Shown: one piece after another, positions 1 through 8,796 of the stretch
Numbering within the stretch: the first letter of the stretch is position 1
How the letters are laid out: each line of letters begins with the position of its first letter
Assembly (NCBI GenBank): GCA_024278175.1
Contig: JAJRTS010000020.1
Span: 37,934 to 101,933, forward strand
From: Gemmatimonadales bacterium
Lineage (GTDB): Bacteria; Gemmatimonadota; Glassbacteria; GWA2-58-10
Direction of reading: 5' to 3'
DNA: 64,000 bases
The notes under the pieces: generated by a model
What the model was told of the DNA's origin: nothing
Database searches by the model: none
What the model saw: the letters and a program-made list of their open reading frames with translations, nothing else
Made by a program: the position numbers and the translations under genes

Positions 1-2
1 TG

Positions 3-299
3 GTGCGTACCGATAAGGATGGACAGGTGACCGGCTACGTGCTGGGCGAGGGGAGCCGCCTGGAGTACGGGGGCCGCACCCTTGTCCGCTCGACCCGCCG
101 GCTGAGTGTCAGCGCCGATTCGCGGCGCACGTTCGCCAGTGGTCAGCGCCGGGCGCGGCAGGGCATCGAGCCCAGGAGCGCGGCGGGCGCGTTCTGGCTA
201 CCCGATCCGCATAGCGAGGTCTGGGTTGACGGCCGGCGAGTACTGCCGTCGATGGGCCCGGGACGGATGGCGCTCATCCAACCCGACAAACGCAACTGA
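3..299 (+). CDS. C-terminal fragment of an unidentified protein (partial at window edge)
   Basis: The reading frame is open to the left edge of the window and ends at TGA 297-299, so this is the last ~98 codons of a longer gene. The residues include a Gly-rich segment (GYVLGEGSRLEYGG) and look like the terminal beta-rich part of an exported glycan-active protein, but no catalytic motif is visible. The 20-bp gap to the next gene suggests co-transcription with the DUF4185/GDPD fusion. I do not recognise the family; a heparinase or lyase tail is only a guess from the neighbourhood. Confidence 0.5.
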   Translation: MRTDKDGQVTGYVLGEGSRLEYGGRTLVRSTRRLSVSADSRRTFASGQRRARQGIEPRSAAGAFWLPDPHSEVWVDGRRVLPSMGPGRMALIQPDKRN

Positions 300-319
300 T
301 AATCCAATAGAGGCAGACC

Positions 320-2095
320 TTGAGAGAAAAACAATTTATGCCGGTGGCGCTGCTGGCTGCCTGGCTGATCATGCCGGTGGTCGCTTTGGCTCAGCGGGTC
401 CCGGCTTATCCTCCCAGCCGGCAGATCGGCTCGGTGTGGTTCGAGATGACTACGCTGGACGAGCTGGCTCCCGGCAGTGACAACTGGCCTCTTACCTGGG
501 CCGCCGACGGCCATCAATACACCTCCTGGGGCGATGGCGGCGGGTTCGGCGGAACCAATGTCGATGGCCGGGTCAGTTTCGGTGTCGGCCGGATCGAGGG
601 CGGTGCGCGCGATTACCGCTGCCGGAATATCTGGGGCGGAGCGGGTTTGCCGCAACCGCCCTTTGGAGGCAAGAGCTACGGGATACTGGCCCTGGGGGAC
701 ACGCTCTGGCTCTGGCGCGGCGGGGACGCCTCTGACGAGACGCTCTACGAGTTCCGTGAGCTTTACCGCTCGCTGGACAGGGGCGTAAGCTGGCAACCGG
801 CCGGGGTGCGATTCGACAGGCGCGAGTTCAGCGATACGCTGGGGGTTTTCGCGCTCACGTTCCTTCAGTTCGGCAGGGGTTATGAGGGCGCACGGGACGG
901 CTACGTGTACGTCTACGCCCCGCGCGCGACCAGCCTGGAGTGGGATGTCCACACACCCGGCGATGTGATGCTGATCCGGGCGCCTCGTGGAGAAATCGAT
1001 CAAAAAAACGCCTACCGCTGGTTCGCAGGCGCGGACGGGGCGGGTGTGCCGCGCTGGAGCGAACATTACAACAGCGCCGTGCCAGCGTTCAGCGATCCGG
1101 CCAATGGGGTGATGAGGACCAGCGTAGCGTTCAACGCGGGCCTGGGCAGGTACATCCTCAGCACACTCCATGTCAGCCGGTTCCGTGAGCATGACGGCCG
1201 CCTGGGTATCTACGACGCCCCCGAGCCGTGGGGGCCGTGGACCACGGTCCTGTTCGCCAACGCGTTCGAGCTGGGCCTGGTCGATTTCAGCAAGACCGTT
1301 TTCTTCAACTTTTCCAACAAGTGGACCTCCCGGGATGGCCGCAAATCCGTACTGGTTTACACCAATCGCGACAACTGGGCCACTGTGGAAAGCGAGTTCT
1401 ACATGAGGGGCGAATGCCTTAAAGTGGGCCACCGGGGCGCCAGCGGTATTTTTGCCGGGAATACCCTGGCGGCGTTCGCCGGGGCTCTGGAGCAGGGCGC
1501 TGACATGGTGGAACTCGACGTGCATCTGTCCTTGGACAGCCAGCTGGTGGTGATCCACGACAACACTGTGGACCGTACCACCGGAGGCACGGGCGAGGTG
1601 GGCGCGATGACCCTGGCCGGGTTGCAAAAGCTCGATGCGGGTGGGGGAGAGAAAATCCCCTCGCTGGGTGAAGTTTTATTGCTGCTCGGTAGCCGCTGTG
1701 GCGTCAACGTGGAGCTCAAAGGGCCGGGAACCGCCGCGCCCGTGGCCGGGCTGCTGAGCCGGTTCGTGCGGGGAAAGGGAATTCCCTGGGATAATTTTCT
1801 TGTCAGCTCGTTCGATCACGCCCGGTTGGCCGAACTCAAGGAGATCGAGCCGAGAATTCGCCGCGCCCCGTTGTTCGGCGAGGACTTGCCGGAGGATTTT
1901 ATCGCAATCGCCCATGGGCTCGGGGCCTGGTCTGTGAACCTGAACAAGCAGTCAGTAACCGCCGACCTGGTTGACCGCTGCCATCGCGAGGGCCTGCGCG
2001 TACATGTCTATACAGTCAATAATCCTGACGAGATCGCCCGGTTGAAAGAGTTGGGAGTCGACGGGATTATCGGCGACTACCCGGACAGGCTTTGA
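320..2095 (+). CDS. Exported two-domain protein: DUF4185-like domain fused to glycerophosphodiester phosphodiesterase (GDPD)
   Basis: The 591-aa product starts at TTG 320, 6 nt after AGAGG; ATG 338 is an alternative. Residues 1-24 form a signal peptide with a basic n-region, so the product is probably periplasmic or outside the cell. Residues ~30-360 carry a DUF4185-like signature (WPLTWAADG then WGDGGG), a beta-propeller-like family. From about residue 366 a complete GDPD begins: VGHRGAS, VELDVHLS, VIHDNTVDRTT, a VELKG strand and a terminal GIIGDYPDRL. The catalytic His/Glu/Asp set of GDPDs (glycerophosphodiester to sn-glycerol-3-phosphate plus alcohol) appears intact. The frame is continuous through the junction, so this is a fusion and not two adjacent genes. 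It overlaps or abuts the nucleoside hydrolase, suggesting a scavenging operon. Confidence 0.8.
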   Translation: MREKQFMPVALLAAWLIMPVVALAQRVPAYPPSRQIGSVWFEMTTLDELAPGSDNWPLTWAADGHQYTSWGDGGGFGGTNVDGRVSFGVGRIEGGARDYRCRNIWGGAGLPQPPFGGKSYGILALGDTLWLWRGGDASDETLYEFRELYRSLDRGVSWQPAGVRFDRREFSDTLGVFALTFLQFGRGYEGARDGYVYVYAPRATSLEWDVHTPGDVMLIRAPRGEIDQKNAYRWFAGADGAGVPRWSEHYNSAVPAFSDPANGVMRTSVAFNAGLGRYILSTLHVSRFREHDGRLGIYDAPEPWGPWTTVLFANAFELGLVDFSKTVFFNFSNKWTSRDGRKSVLVYTNRDNWATVESEFYMRGECLKVGHRGASGIFAGNTLAAFAGALEQGADMVELDVHLSLDSQLVVIHDNTVDRTTGGTGEVGAMTLAGLQKLDAGGGEKIPSLGEVLLLLGSRCGVNVELKGPGTAAPVAGLLSRFVRGKGIPWDNFLVSSFDHARLAELKEIEPRIRRAPLFGEDLPEDFIAIAHGLGAWSVNLNKQSVTADLVDRCHREGLRVHVYTVNNPDEIARLKELGVDGIIGDYPDRL

Positions 2096-2130
2096 ATTTT
2101 TTATACAAATCTTCAGTCAGGAAGATCACA

Positions 2131-3132
2131 GTGCGCAAACTGTGTCTGTTGGTGATTCTTGCCGCAGTCATACCGGCTGTTCGCCCGGAGTTTCTGACCG
2201 CTGAGAGTAAAATCAAGGTCATTATCGACACTGATATAGCGGAGGACATAGACGATATCCTCTGTACGGCGTTCGCGCTCAACAGCCCGGAGTTCGAGGT
2301 GCTGGCGATCACCACGGTGGACGGCAACGTGGCGGCGCGCAGCAGGGTGGCCCGCAAGCTGACCCAACTCTACGGTATGCCGGAGCTGCCGGTGGCCGAG
2401 GGCTATGTGCGCAATATCCCCCTGCCGGATACAACCTATACCGGCTTTTCGGGCGGGGTGCGTTATGGCGAGATTGCTCCGGACGAGCAAGGTTTACCGC
2501 CGGCCAGCGCGCTCAGGGCCGATCAGCTGATAGCGGAGCTGGCCGAGCGTTATCCGGGAGAGGTGAGCGTGGTCACTATCGGCTCGATGGCCAATATCGG
2601 GCAACTGCTTACCCGCTACCCGGCAAGTGCGGCCAAGCTGAAGCAGATAGTCTCCAACGGCGGCAATTTCAGCGGCGGCGAGCACAGTATCGGCTGGAAC
2701 CTTCGCTACGACCCGGTGGCCGCCGTTATCGCCGCCCGCTCTCGCGTACCCTGGGTGCTGCTCTCCGAGTCCACCAGCCGTTTTTGCAGCCCCCGCACCG
2801 AGGATGTGAAGCGGTTGCAGGAGTCTAAGCTGCCCACGGTAAAAATCCTTGTGGAGGCGATTAAATGGTGGCGCACCAACAAGGTGGACGCCACCACGCT
2901 GCCTCATGTTTCCGACCTGAACGTGTTTGCTTATTTGCTGGGCGGCTGGGTGGAAACCACTGCGGGGAATGTGTTTATCGAGATTGGCCCCCGGGGTTTT
3001 TTGCCAGCTTTGCGGGTGGAGGATAATCCTGAGGGACGAATAATGCTGGGCCGCGAGATACCCCGTGAAAAGGGCGCGAAGTTGCGGGAGCTTTTGATGA
3101 CCCGGCTGCTGAGCGAACCGCTGCACAAATGA
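2131..3132 (+). CDS. Exported nucleoside hydrolase (inosine-uridine hydrolase family)
   Basis: Members of this family hydrolyse the N-glycosidic bond of ribonucleosides using a Ca-binding Asp cluster. Here the motif is IIDTDIAEDIDD, about residues 31-42, the DTDxxxDxDD variant instead of the classic DxDPGxDD. VVTIGSMANIGQLL and SNGGNFSGG match later family blocks. I chose GTG 2131 because AGGAAG lies 5-6 nt upstream and the protein then begins with a normal signal peptide (MRKLCLLVILAAVIP). An in-frame TTG at 2092 would overlap the previous stop but has no good ribosome site. The preceding exported GDPD fits joint scavenging of nucleosides and phosphodiesters outside the cytoplasm. Confidence 0.85.
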   Translation: MRKLCLLVILAAVIPAVRPEFLTAESKIKVIIDTDIAEDIDDILCTAFALNSPEFEVLAITTVDGNVAARSRVARKLTQLYGMPELPVAEGYVRNIPLPDTTYTGFSGGVRYGEIAPDEQGLPPASALRADQLIAELAERYPGEVSVVTIGSMANIGQLLTRYPASAAKLKQIVSNGGNFSGGEHSIGWNLRYDPVAAVIAARSRVPWVLLSESTSRFCSPRTEDVKRLQESKLPTVKILVEAIKWWRTNKVDATTLPHVSDLNVFAYLLGGWVETTAGNVFIEIGPRGFLPALRVEDNPEGRIMLGREIPREKGAKLRELLMTRLLSEPLHK

Positions 3133-3596
3133 TAATCCAAAAAGCAAGTGCTCCCGGGAAGGGGGACGGAAGCAAATCGGAGCCTGGAAATGCGCGCAGG
3201 CTCGCCCGATAAGCTTCCGGGACGACATCTTTTTGCGTTGCCGGGGAGGTGTTTCAGCTCCCTGGCGGGAACGGGTGGAAAAAATATCATTCTCTCTCTT
3301 GTCACCTGCCGTCCTTGACATTACCTGAGCTCTGAATTAAGTTTCGCAGTCCAGGGGTCATTTCGCTTGCGGACGCTTAACCGTTGCGCACAGCATCCAC
3401 AGCCGCGTCCGTAACTTCCTGTAGTGAAAACATTTCCAGGTACTAACCGCAGGCATGGAGAATCGCAGCTGAATATTTCCGCTCGGGCGTGAAACCTTCT
3501 GGGAATTATTCGTTTAACACCGGTGGGGAGCTACCACCCGGGGACGTGATGCAGCAGCCTTAACGCGCCATGGAATTCAAGTTCACAGGGAGATTA
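3133..3596. other. Intergenic region upstream of the PFOR gene
   Basis: These 464 bp hold no convincing gene. A possible sigma-70 promoter (TTGACA at 3315, 17-bp spacer, TAAGTT) is annotated separately. An imperfect CCCGGGAAG / CTTCCGGGA pair near 3150-3222 has no T-run. Nothing else was recognised. Confidence 0.5.
3315..3343 (+). promoter_or_regulatory. Possible sigma-70 promoter of the PFOR gene
   Basis: TTGACA (3315-3320) is a perfect -35 box, followed after 17 bp by TAAGTT (3338-3343), a weak -10. It would give a leader of about 250 nt before the PFOR start. The -35 and spacing are good; the -10 is poor. Confidence 0.35.
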
Positions 3597-6500
3597 ATGA
3601 TGAGTAAAAAAATGATCATGGTCGATGGCAACACGGCCGTGGCGAATGTAGCCCACGCTACCAACGAAGTCATCGCTATTTACCCGATTACGCCATCCTC
3701 CGGCATGGGTGAGATTTCCGACGCCAGGAGCGCGGCGGGGATTGCGAATATCTGGGGCACGATTCCCAACGTTACCGAGATGCAGTCGGAGGGCGGCGCC
3801 AGCGGCGCGGTCCACGGCGCACTGAGCAGCGGCAGCCTGACCACCACGTTCACGGCCAGCCAGGGCCTGTTGCTGATGATCCCGAACATGTTCAAAATCG
3901 CCGGTGAACTGACCCCCACGGTCTTCCACGTTTCCGCCCGCGCGGTTGCCTGTCAGGCTCTTTCGATTTTCGGCGACCACTCCGACGTGATGGCAACGCG
4001 CAGCACCGGGTTCGGCCTGTTCTGCTCCGGCAATATCCAGGAAGCTCAGGATTTTACCCTGATCTCCCAGGCCGTCACCCTGAAAAGCCGCGTGCCGTTC
4101 GTGCACTTTTTCGACGGGTTCCGGACCAGCCACGAGGTGCAGAAGATTGTCGAGTTGAGCCGCGATGAGATGGAGCGGATGCTGGACTACGAGCTGATCG
4201 CCGCTCACCGCGCCCGCGCGTTGAGCCCGGATACCCCCTCGCTCAAGGGAAGCTCGCAGAACCCGGACGTCTTTTTCGCGGCCCGCGAGACTGTCAATCC
4301 CTTCTACCTCAAGACCCCGACGATTATGCAGGAGGCGATGCACGAGTTCGCCGCGATCACCGGCCGCCAGTACAAGCTGTTCGATTATTTCGGACACCCC
4401 GAGGCCGAGCGGGTCGTGATCATGATGGGTTCCGGCGCCGAGGCGATGCACGAGATCGTGGACTACCTGGCCGCCCAGGGCGAGAAAGTCGGCGTGATCA
4501 AGGTCCGCCTCTACCGTCCGTTCTCGATGCAGGCGCTGGCCGGGGCTCTGCCCGCCACGGTCCAAAAAATTGCCGTGCTGGACCGCACCAAGGAGCCCGG
4601 CTCCCAGGGTGAGCCGCTCTACATCGATGTGCGCACCGCCATCGGCGAGGCGATGAGCGAGGGCCTGGTGGATTTTGACAGGTACCCGGTTGTCGTCGGC
4701 GGGCGCTACGGCCTGGGTTCGGCCGAGTTCGACGCCAGCATGGCCAAGGCCGTGCTCGACAACCTGTCCGCCGCCAGGCCGAAGAACCATTTTACGATCG
4801 GGATCAACGATGACGTCACTGGCAGCAGCCTCGAGTACGACCTCTCCTACGGTATCCCGCAGGAAGTGCACAGGTCGATGTTCTACGGGCTGGGCAGCGA
4901 TGGTACCGTGGGCGCGAACAAGAACTCGATTATGATTATCGGCAACAACACCGATAACTGCGCCCAGGGTTATTTCGTCTATGATTCCAAAAAAGCAGGC
5001 GCGGTCACTGTCAGTCACCTCCGTTTCGGCAAAGACCCGATCCGTAGTACCTACCTGCTTAAGCAGGCCGATTTTATCGCCTGTCACAACTTCTCGTTTG
5101 TCGAGAAGTACGACATGCTGGCCAACGCGGCCGAGGGCGGTACGTTCCTGCTCAACAGCGCCTACGGTCCCGATGAGGTTTGGGATAATATTCCGGCCGA
5201 GGTCCAGCAGCAGATCATCGACAAGAAGCTCAAGTTCTACGTGATTAACGCGCTCAAGCTTGCCGCCGACCTCGGTCTGGGCGCCCGGATCAACACGATC
5301 ATGCAGTCCGCCTTCTTCCAGATCAGCGGGATCCTGCCCACGCAGGAGGCCGTGGAGGCGATCCAGGGTTCGATCAAGAAATCCTACGGGAGCAAAGGCG
5401 AGCGCGTGGTGAAGATGAATTTCGACGCCGTGGACGCGGGTCTGAAGAATGCCCACGAAGTAACGGTCCCCGCCGGTGTTACCAGCAATATCCACATGAT
5501 CCCGCCGGTGCCCTCGGGCGCTCCGGAGTTCGTGCAGAACGTGACCGCCAAAATGATCGAGGGTAAGGGCGAGCAGCTCCCGGTCAGCGCCCTGCCCTGT
5601 GATGGTACTTTCCCCACGGGCACGACCAGGTACGAGAAGCGCAATATCGCGGTGGAAATCCCGGTCTGGAACCCCGCGGTCTGTATCCAGTGCGGTCAGT
5701 GCAGTTTCGTCTGCCCGCACGCCTCGATCCGGATCAAGGCCTACGACGGCGCCAAGCTGAGTGACGCGCCCGAAACGTACAAAAGTGTCGACGCCAAAAC
5801 CAAGGCGTTCGCCGGGTTGAAGTTTACCGTTCAGGTAGCTCCCGAGGACTGCACGGGCTGCGGCGTATGCGTGGAAGCCTGCCCGGGCAAGGAAAAAGAC
5901 GAGAACAAGCAGCCCACCGGTCGCAAGGCGATCAACATGGCCCCGCAGGCGCCGCTGCGTGAGCAGGAAGCCGAAAACTGGGACTTCTTCCTCTCGCTTT
6001 CCGACACCGATCCCTCGCTCTTCAGCCTGGGCAACGTCAAGGGCAGCCAGCTTTCCCGTCCGCTGTTCGAGTTCAGCGGAGCCTGCGCCGGCTGTGGCGA
6101 GACCCCGTATGTCAAGCTGCTGACCCAGCTTTTCGGCGACCGTCTGATGGTCGGTAACGCCACGGGTTGCAGTTCCATCTACGGCGGTAACCTGCCCACC
6201 ACGCCCTACACCACGCGCGCCGATGGCCGCGGGCCGGCGTGGAGCAACAGCCTGTTCGAGGATAACGCCGAGTTCGCGTTCGGGATGCGTCTGACCGCCG
6301 ATCAGCAGAGCAGGTTCGCGACAGAATTGCTCTCCAAGCTCGCCGAACAGGGCGTGGCCAGCGAGCTGATTGCGGAGATTCTCGCTGCCGATCAGAGCGA
6401 CCAGGCCGGTGTGGAGGCCCAGCGTGAGCGGGTCGCCAGGCTGCGCGCCCAACTGGAGGGCAAGGATATGGTCGAGGTCAAGCACCTGCTGCCGGTGATC

Positions 6501-7214
6501 GACTTTCTGGTCAAGAAGAGCGTCTGGGCGGTGGGCGGCGACGGCTGGGCCTACGATATCGGCTACGGCGGCCTGGACCACGTGATCGCCAGCGGCAAGA
6601 ACATCAACATCCTCGTGCTGGACACGGAAGTTTATTCCAATACCGGCGGCCAGATGTCCAAATCAACCCCGATGGGCGCCACCGCTAAGTTCGCCGCGGC
6701 GGGCAAGCCGATCGGCAAGAAGGACCTGGGAATGATGGCGATGAACTACGGCACCGTCTACGTGGCCAGTATCTGCTTTGGCGCCAACATGGCTCAGACT
6801 GTCAAGGCGTTCATGGAGGCCGAGAGCTACTCCGGCCCGTCGATCATTATCGCCTACAGCACCTGTATCGCCCACGGGATCAACATGACCACCAGCCTGG
6901 GTAACCAGAAGCGGGCCGTGGCCAGCGGGCACTGGATCAACTACCGCTACGATCCGAGGAAGGCTGTGGAGGGTAAGAACCCACTACAGCTCGATTCCAA
7001 GCAGCCCTCTATCCCGGTGCGCGAATACACGTTCGCCGAGAACCGTTACCGTACCCTGCTGGCCCATGACCCCGAGCGTGCCGAAACCCTGGCGGACCAG
7101 GCGCAGAAAGCGGTCGCCAATCGCTGGAACTATTACAGGAAGCTCAGCGAAATCGACTGGAGCGAGGTCAGTCAGGAAATGGTGTTCGAGGAAGCCGGTA
7201 ACGGCAAGAAATAG
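3597..7214 (+). CDS. nifJ: Pyruvate:ferredoxin (flavodoxin) oxidoreductase, homodimeric type
   Basis: This cytoplasmic enzyme oxidatively decarboxylates pyruvate to acetyl-CoA, passing electrons to ferredoxin or flavodoxin. The 1205-aa length is normal for the single-chain form. The order is: N-terminal pyrimidine/TPP domain (VDGNTAVANVAHATNE, IYPITPSSGMGE), two 4Fe-4S clusters (CIQCGQCSFVCPH near residue 695 and CTGCGVCVEACPG near 751), the CAGCGETPYVK segment near 829 for the proximal cluster, and the TPP/Mg site GDGWAYDIGYGG near 980 with NTGGQMSKSTPMGA. The start is ATG 3597 (or ATG 3600) because AGGGAG lies 5-8 nt upstream; an ATG at 3570 has no ribosome site. The gene stands alone and ends at a strong terminator. 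It implies fermentative or anaerobic carbon flow. Confidence 0.96.
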   Translation: MMSKKMIMVDGNTAVANVAHATNEVIAIYPITPSSGMGEISDARSAAGIANIWGTIPNVTEMQSEGGASGAVHGALSSGSLTTTFTASQGLLLMIPNMFKIAGELTPTVFHVSARAVACQALSIFGDHSDVMATRSTGFGLFCSGNIQEAQDFTLISQAVTLKSRVPFVHFFDGFRTSHEVQKIVELSRDEMERMLDYELIAAHRARALSPDTPSLKGSSQNPDVFFAARETVNPFYLKTPTIMQEAMHEFAAITGRQYKLFDYFGHPEAERVVIMMGSGAEAMHEIVDYLAAQGEKVGVIKVRLYRPFSMQALAGALPATVQKIAVLDRTKEPGSQGEPLYIDVRTAIGEAMSEGLVDFDRYPVVVGGRYGLGSAEFDASMAKAVLDNLSAARPKNHFTIGINDDVTGSSLEYDLSYGIPQEVHRSMFYGLGSDGTVGANKNSIMIIGNNTDNCAQGYFVYDSKKAGAVTVSHLRFGKDPIRSTYLLKQADFIACHNFSFVEKYDMLANAAEGGTFLLNSAYGPDEVWDNIPAEVQQQIIDKKLKFYVINALKLAADLGLGARINTIMQSAFFQISGILPTQEAVEAIQGSIKKSYGSKGERVVKMNFDAVDAGLKNAHEVTVPAGVTSNIHMIPPVPSGAPEFVQNVTAKMIEGKGEQLPVSALPCDGTFPTGTTRYEKRNIAVEIPVWNPAVCIQCGQCSFVCPHASIRIKAYDGAKLSDAPETYKSVDAKTKAFAGLKFTVQVAPEDCTGCGVCVEACPGKEKDENKQPTGRKAINMAPQAPLREQEAENWDFFLSLSDTDPSLFSLGNVKGSQLSRPLFEFSGACAGCGETPYVKLLTQLFGDRLMVGNATGCSSIYGGNLPTTPYTTRADGRGPAWSNSLFEDNAEFAFGMRLTADQQSRFATELLSKLAEQGVASELIAEILAADQSDQAGVEAQRERVARLRAQLEGKDMVEVKHLLPVIDFLVKKSVWAVGGDGWAYDIGYGGLDHVIASGKNINILVLDTEVYSNTGGQMSKSTPMGATAKFAAAGKPIGKKDLGMMAMNYGTVYVASICFGANMAQTVKAFMEAESYSGPSIIIAYSTCIAHGINMTTSLGNQKRAVASGHWINYRYDPRKAVEGKNPLQLDSKQPSIPVREYTFAENRYRTLLAHDPERAETLADQAQKAVANRWNYYRKLSEIDWSEVSQEMVFEEAGNGKK

Positions 7215-7246
7215 CCGGCCTCGGCTACCGATGTTTGCAATTGACG

Positions 7247-7286
7247 AACCGGGAACGTACCTTTGAGGTGCGTTCCCGGTTTTTTG
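7247..7286 (+). terminator. Intrinsic terminator of the PFOR gene
   Basis: A 14-bp stem (7247-7260 with 7268-7281, one G-U pair) and a 7-nt loop are followed by a T-run to 7286, 33 bp after the PFOR stop codon. Confidence 0.92.
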
Positions 7287-7366
7287 TTACAGCGCATACG
7301 GGATTGGGATACGTCCCGTGCGGCGTCCACATAAATTTTTCCGCGATATTTGAGGGAGGACAATAG

Positions 7367-7834
7367 ATGAGCGAGAAATCCATGTTGCGCCGCCTGATCG
7401 CCTACGACCGCTGGGCCAACGCCCAAACCCGCGATTCCCTGGCGGCGGTGGCAGGCAAAGCCCCGAGAGCCGTAACGTTGCTGGCCCATATCCATCTTGG
7501 TTGGAGCGCCTGGATGGACCGGATCGGGCAGATCGAGCGGGAAATAGCATGGTTCCCCGAGTTGGGGCTGGATCAGTGCGAAGAGATCGGCCGCGCCGCG
7601 CAAAAGCGCTGGGATGATTTTATAGCTGGCCTGCCGGACGACTGGCAGGGTATCGAGTACACGGCAAAACTGCTCGATGGCGGCGTGTCGCGATTTACCT
7701 TGAACGAGATCGTGACGCAGCTTGTCACTCACGGTTCTTACCACAGGGGGCAGATCAGCACACTCGTGCGCGGTGTCGGCGGGGAGCCGGTGAATACCAT
7801 GTTCATGCGCTATGTGGTAACCGGCAAGGGTTGA
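7367..7834 (+). CDS. DinB/YfiT-family putative metal-dependent protein
   Basis: The 155-aa product has the short four-helix shape of the DinB superfamily: an N-terminal RLIAYDRWANAQTRDSL helix, LLAHIHLGWSAWMDRI with the first His, and VTHGSYHRGQISTLVR with the HxxxHxxQ pattern typical of the C-terminal metal site. Members bind divalent metal; some are thiol transferases (bacillithiol or mycothiol dependent) or damage-inducible, but the substrate here is unknown. GAGGGAGGA precedes the ATG at a good distance. It is a single gene between the PFOR terminator and a convergent ferritin-like gene. Confidence 0.82.
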   Translation: MSEKSMLRRLIAYDRWANAQTRDSLAAVAGKAPRAVTLLAHIHLGWSAWMDRIGQIEREIAWFPELGLDQCEEIGRAAQKRWDDFIAGLPDDWQGIEYTAKLLDGGVSRFTLNEIVTQLVTHGSYHRGQISTLVRGVGGEPVNTMFMRYVVTGKG

Positions 7835-8006
7835 GCGAGATGTCTGCGCCGTCTGTCTCTCCTTATTGTGCCCTGCCCCGTCTGATTTAATGTACGTCGG
7901 ACGGGCAGGCCGAATTTGTTATCAGAGCCGATAGAAAAGCAGGGAGTGAATATAATTGAGAGTGTTTGTCAAAGCAAATGGGATGTACGGACGTTCCAAG
8001 CTTGAA

Positions 8007-8039
8007 AAGCCCCCATCGCCTCAGTGGCGATGGGGGCTT
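8007..8039 (-). terminator. Terminator of the ferritin-like gene
   Basis: A perfect 14-bp inverted repeat (8007-8020 with 8026-8039) and a 5-nt loop are followed on the minus strand by TTTT. It lies about 30 bp past the ferritin-like stop codon and could also stop plus-strand read-through from the DinB-like gene. Confidence 0.8.
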
Positions 8040-8070
8040 GAACTCAACCGTATCTTTTGCCTGCGGAAAA

Positions 8071-8553
8071 TCAGAGATGCTCGATGTTCTCGAACTCGGC
8101 GTCTTCGATGTACTGATCGGTTCTGGTAACGAACTGGATTACATGCTCCAGGATCAGATAGTGCTGCTTTTCTTCAATGGCGATCTTGATCAGCAGTTCC
8201 TTCTGGGCGTCGCTCTCGACCTCTTCGCTTTTCTCCATGTAAAACTCTTCGCTCTTCTTCTCCAGTTCCTGAGCTTTTTTATAGAGCTCGATTTGTCCCA
8301 GGTTGGAGCTGATGTCCTCTCCGGATTCTTTCATCCGGGCGAAAATGTTTTTCACGTCCGCCGGCGTGGTCGTCCGGGAGATGCCCGGAGTCCGGCGTCT
8401 CATCTCGGCGAATATCTCATAATGCTTAACTTCTTCATCAGCCAGGATGCTCAGGATTTTTTTAATCCCGGTATTGTCCACCCCGACGGCAACCTTACGG
8501 TAGTAATTTTCTCCGTCTTTTTCCATTTGCATGGCAAATTCAATAATATCCAT
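8071..8553 (-). CDS. Ferritin-like di-iron protein (rubrerythrin-type domain, no rubredoxin tail)
   Basis: The 160-aa all-helical protein carries two ExxH di-iron motifs: EEVKH around residues 40-44 and EEKQH in the last helix, with extra carboxylates in EKDGENYYRK and ELEKKSEEFYME. Rubrerythrins reduce hydrogen peroxide in anaerobes, but the C-terminal CxxC rubredoxin domain is absent, so this is a stand-alone ferritin-like domain that may act in peroxide or iron handling. ATG 8553 is preferred over an upstream GTG because GGAGGG lies just before it. The presence of an oxygen-sensitive PFOR nearby makes an oxidative-stress role reasonable (inference). Confidence 0.82.
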   Translation of the reverse strand: MDIIEFAMQMEKDGENYYRKVAVGVDNTGIKKILSILADEEVKHYEIFAEMRRRTPGISRTTTPADVKNIFARMKESGEDISSNLGQIELYKKAQELEKKSEEFYMEKSEEVESDAQKELLIKIAIEEKQHYLILEHVIQFVTRTDQYIEDAEFENIEHL

Positions 8554-8796
8554 TTTACCCTCCACACTGTGGGCGATAACAAAAATCTTCTTTGCCTGAA
8601 TCTGTTGCTACTAAAAGCTAAGCGTTCAATAACCGTAAGTCAAACATCCCGGCCCTTATCGCTGGCCGCACGATGACCGGCGGCGACCCGGGACAAAGAG
8701 ATTGATTTGAAAAGTTAAAGACGATATGATAGATAAATCTTAAGTACCGGAGTGGACAGCCAACGGATGCAAATTAAGTGGATGGAGGAGCGGGCG

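Noticed and set aside
1400..1440. Frameshift or gene fusion artefact between the DUF4185-like and GDPD parts
   Set aside because: The frame is continuous, both sides keep normal codon use, and there is no homopolymer or start/stop pair at the junction; kept as a real fusion with a suggested coverage check.
143..1627. A 494-codon minus-strand open frame opposite the DUF4185/GDPD fusion
   Set aside because: The plus-strand product has a signal peptide and intact GDPD motifs; the minus translation shows no family features.
3594..6581. A 995-codon open frame on the minus strand opposite the PFOR gene
   Set aside because: It is the shadow of a GC-rich gene: the plus strand encodes a full-length, motif-complete PFOR, and the minus translation is low-complexity His/Gly/Asp-rich without a ribosome site.
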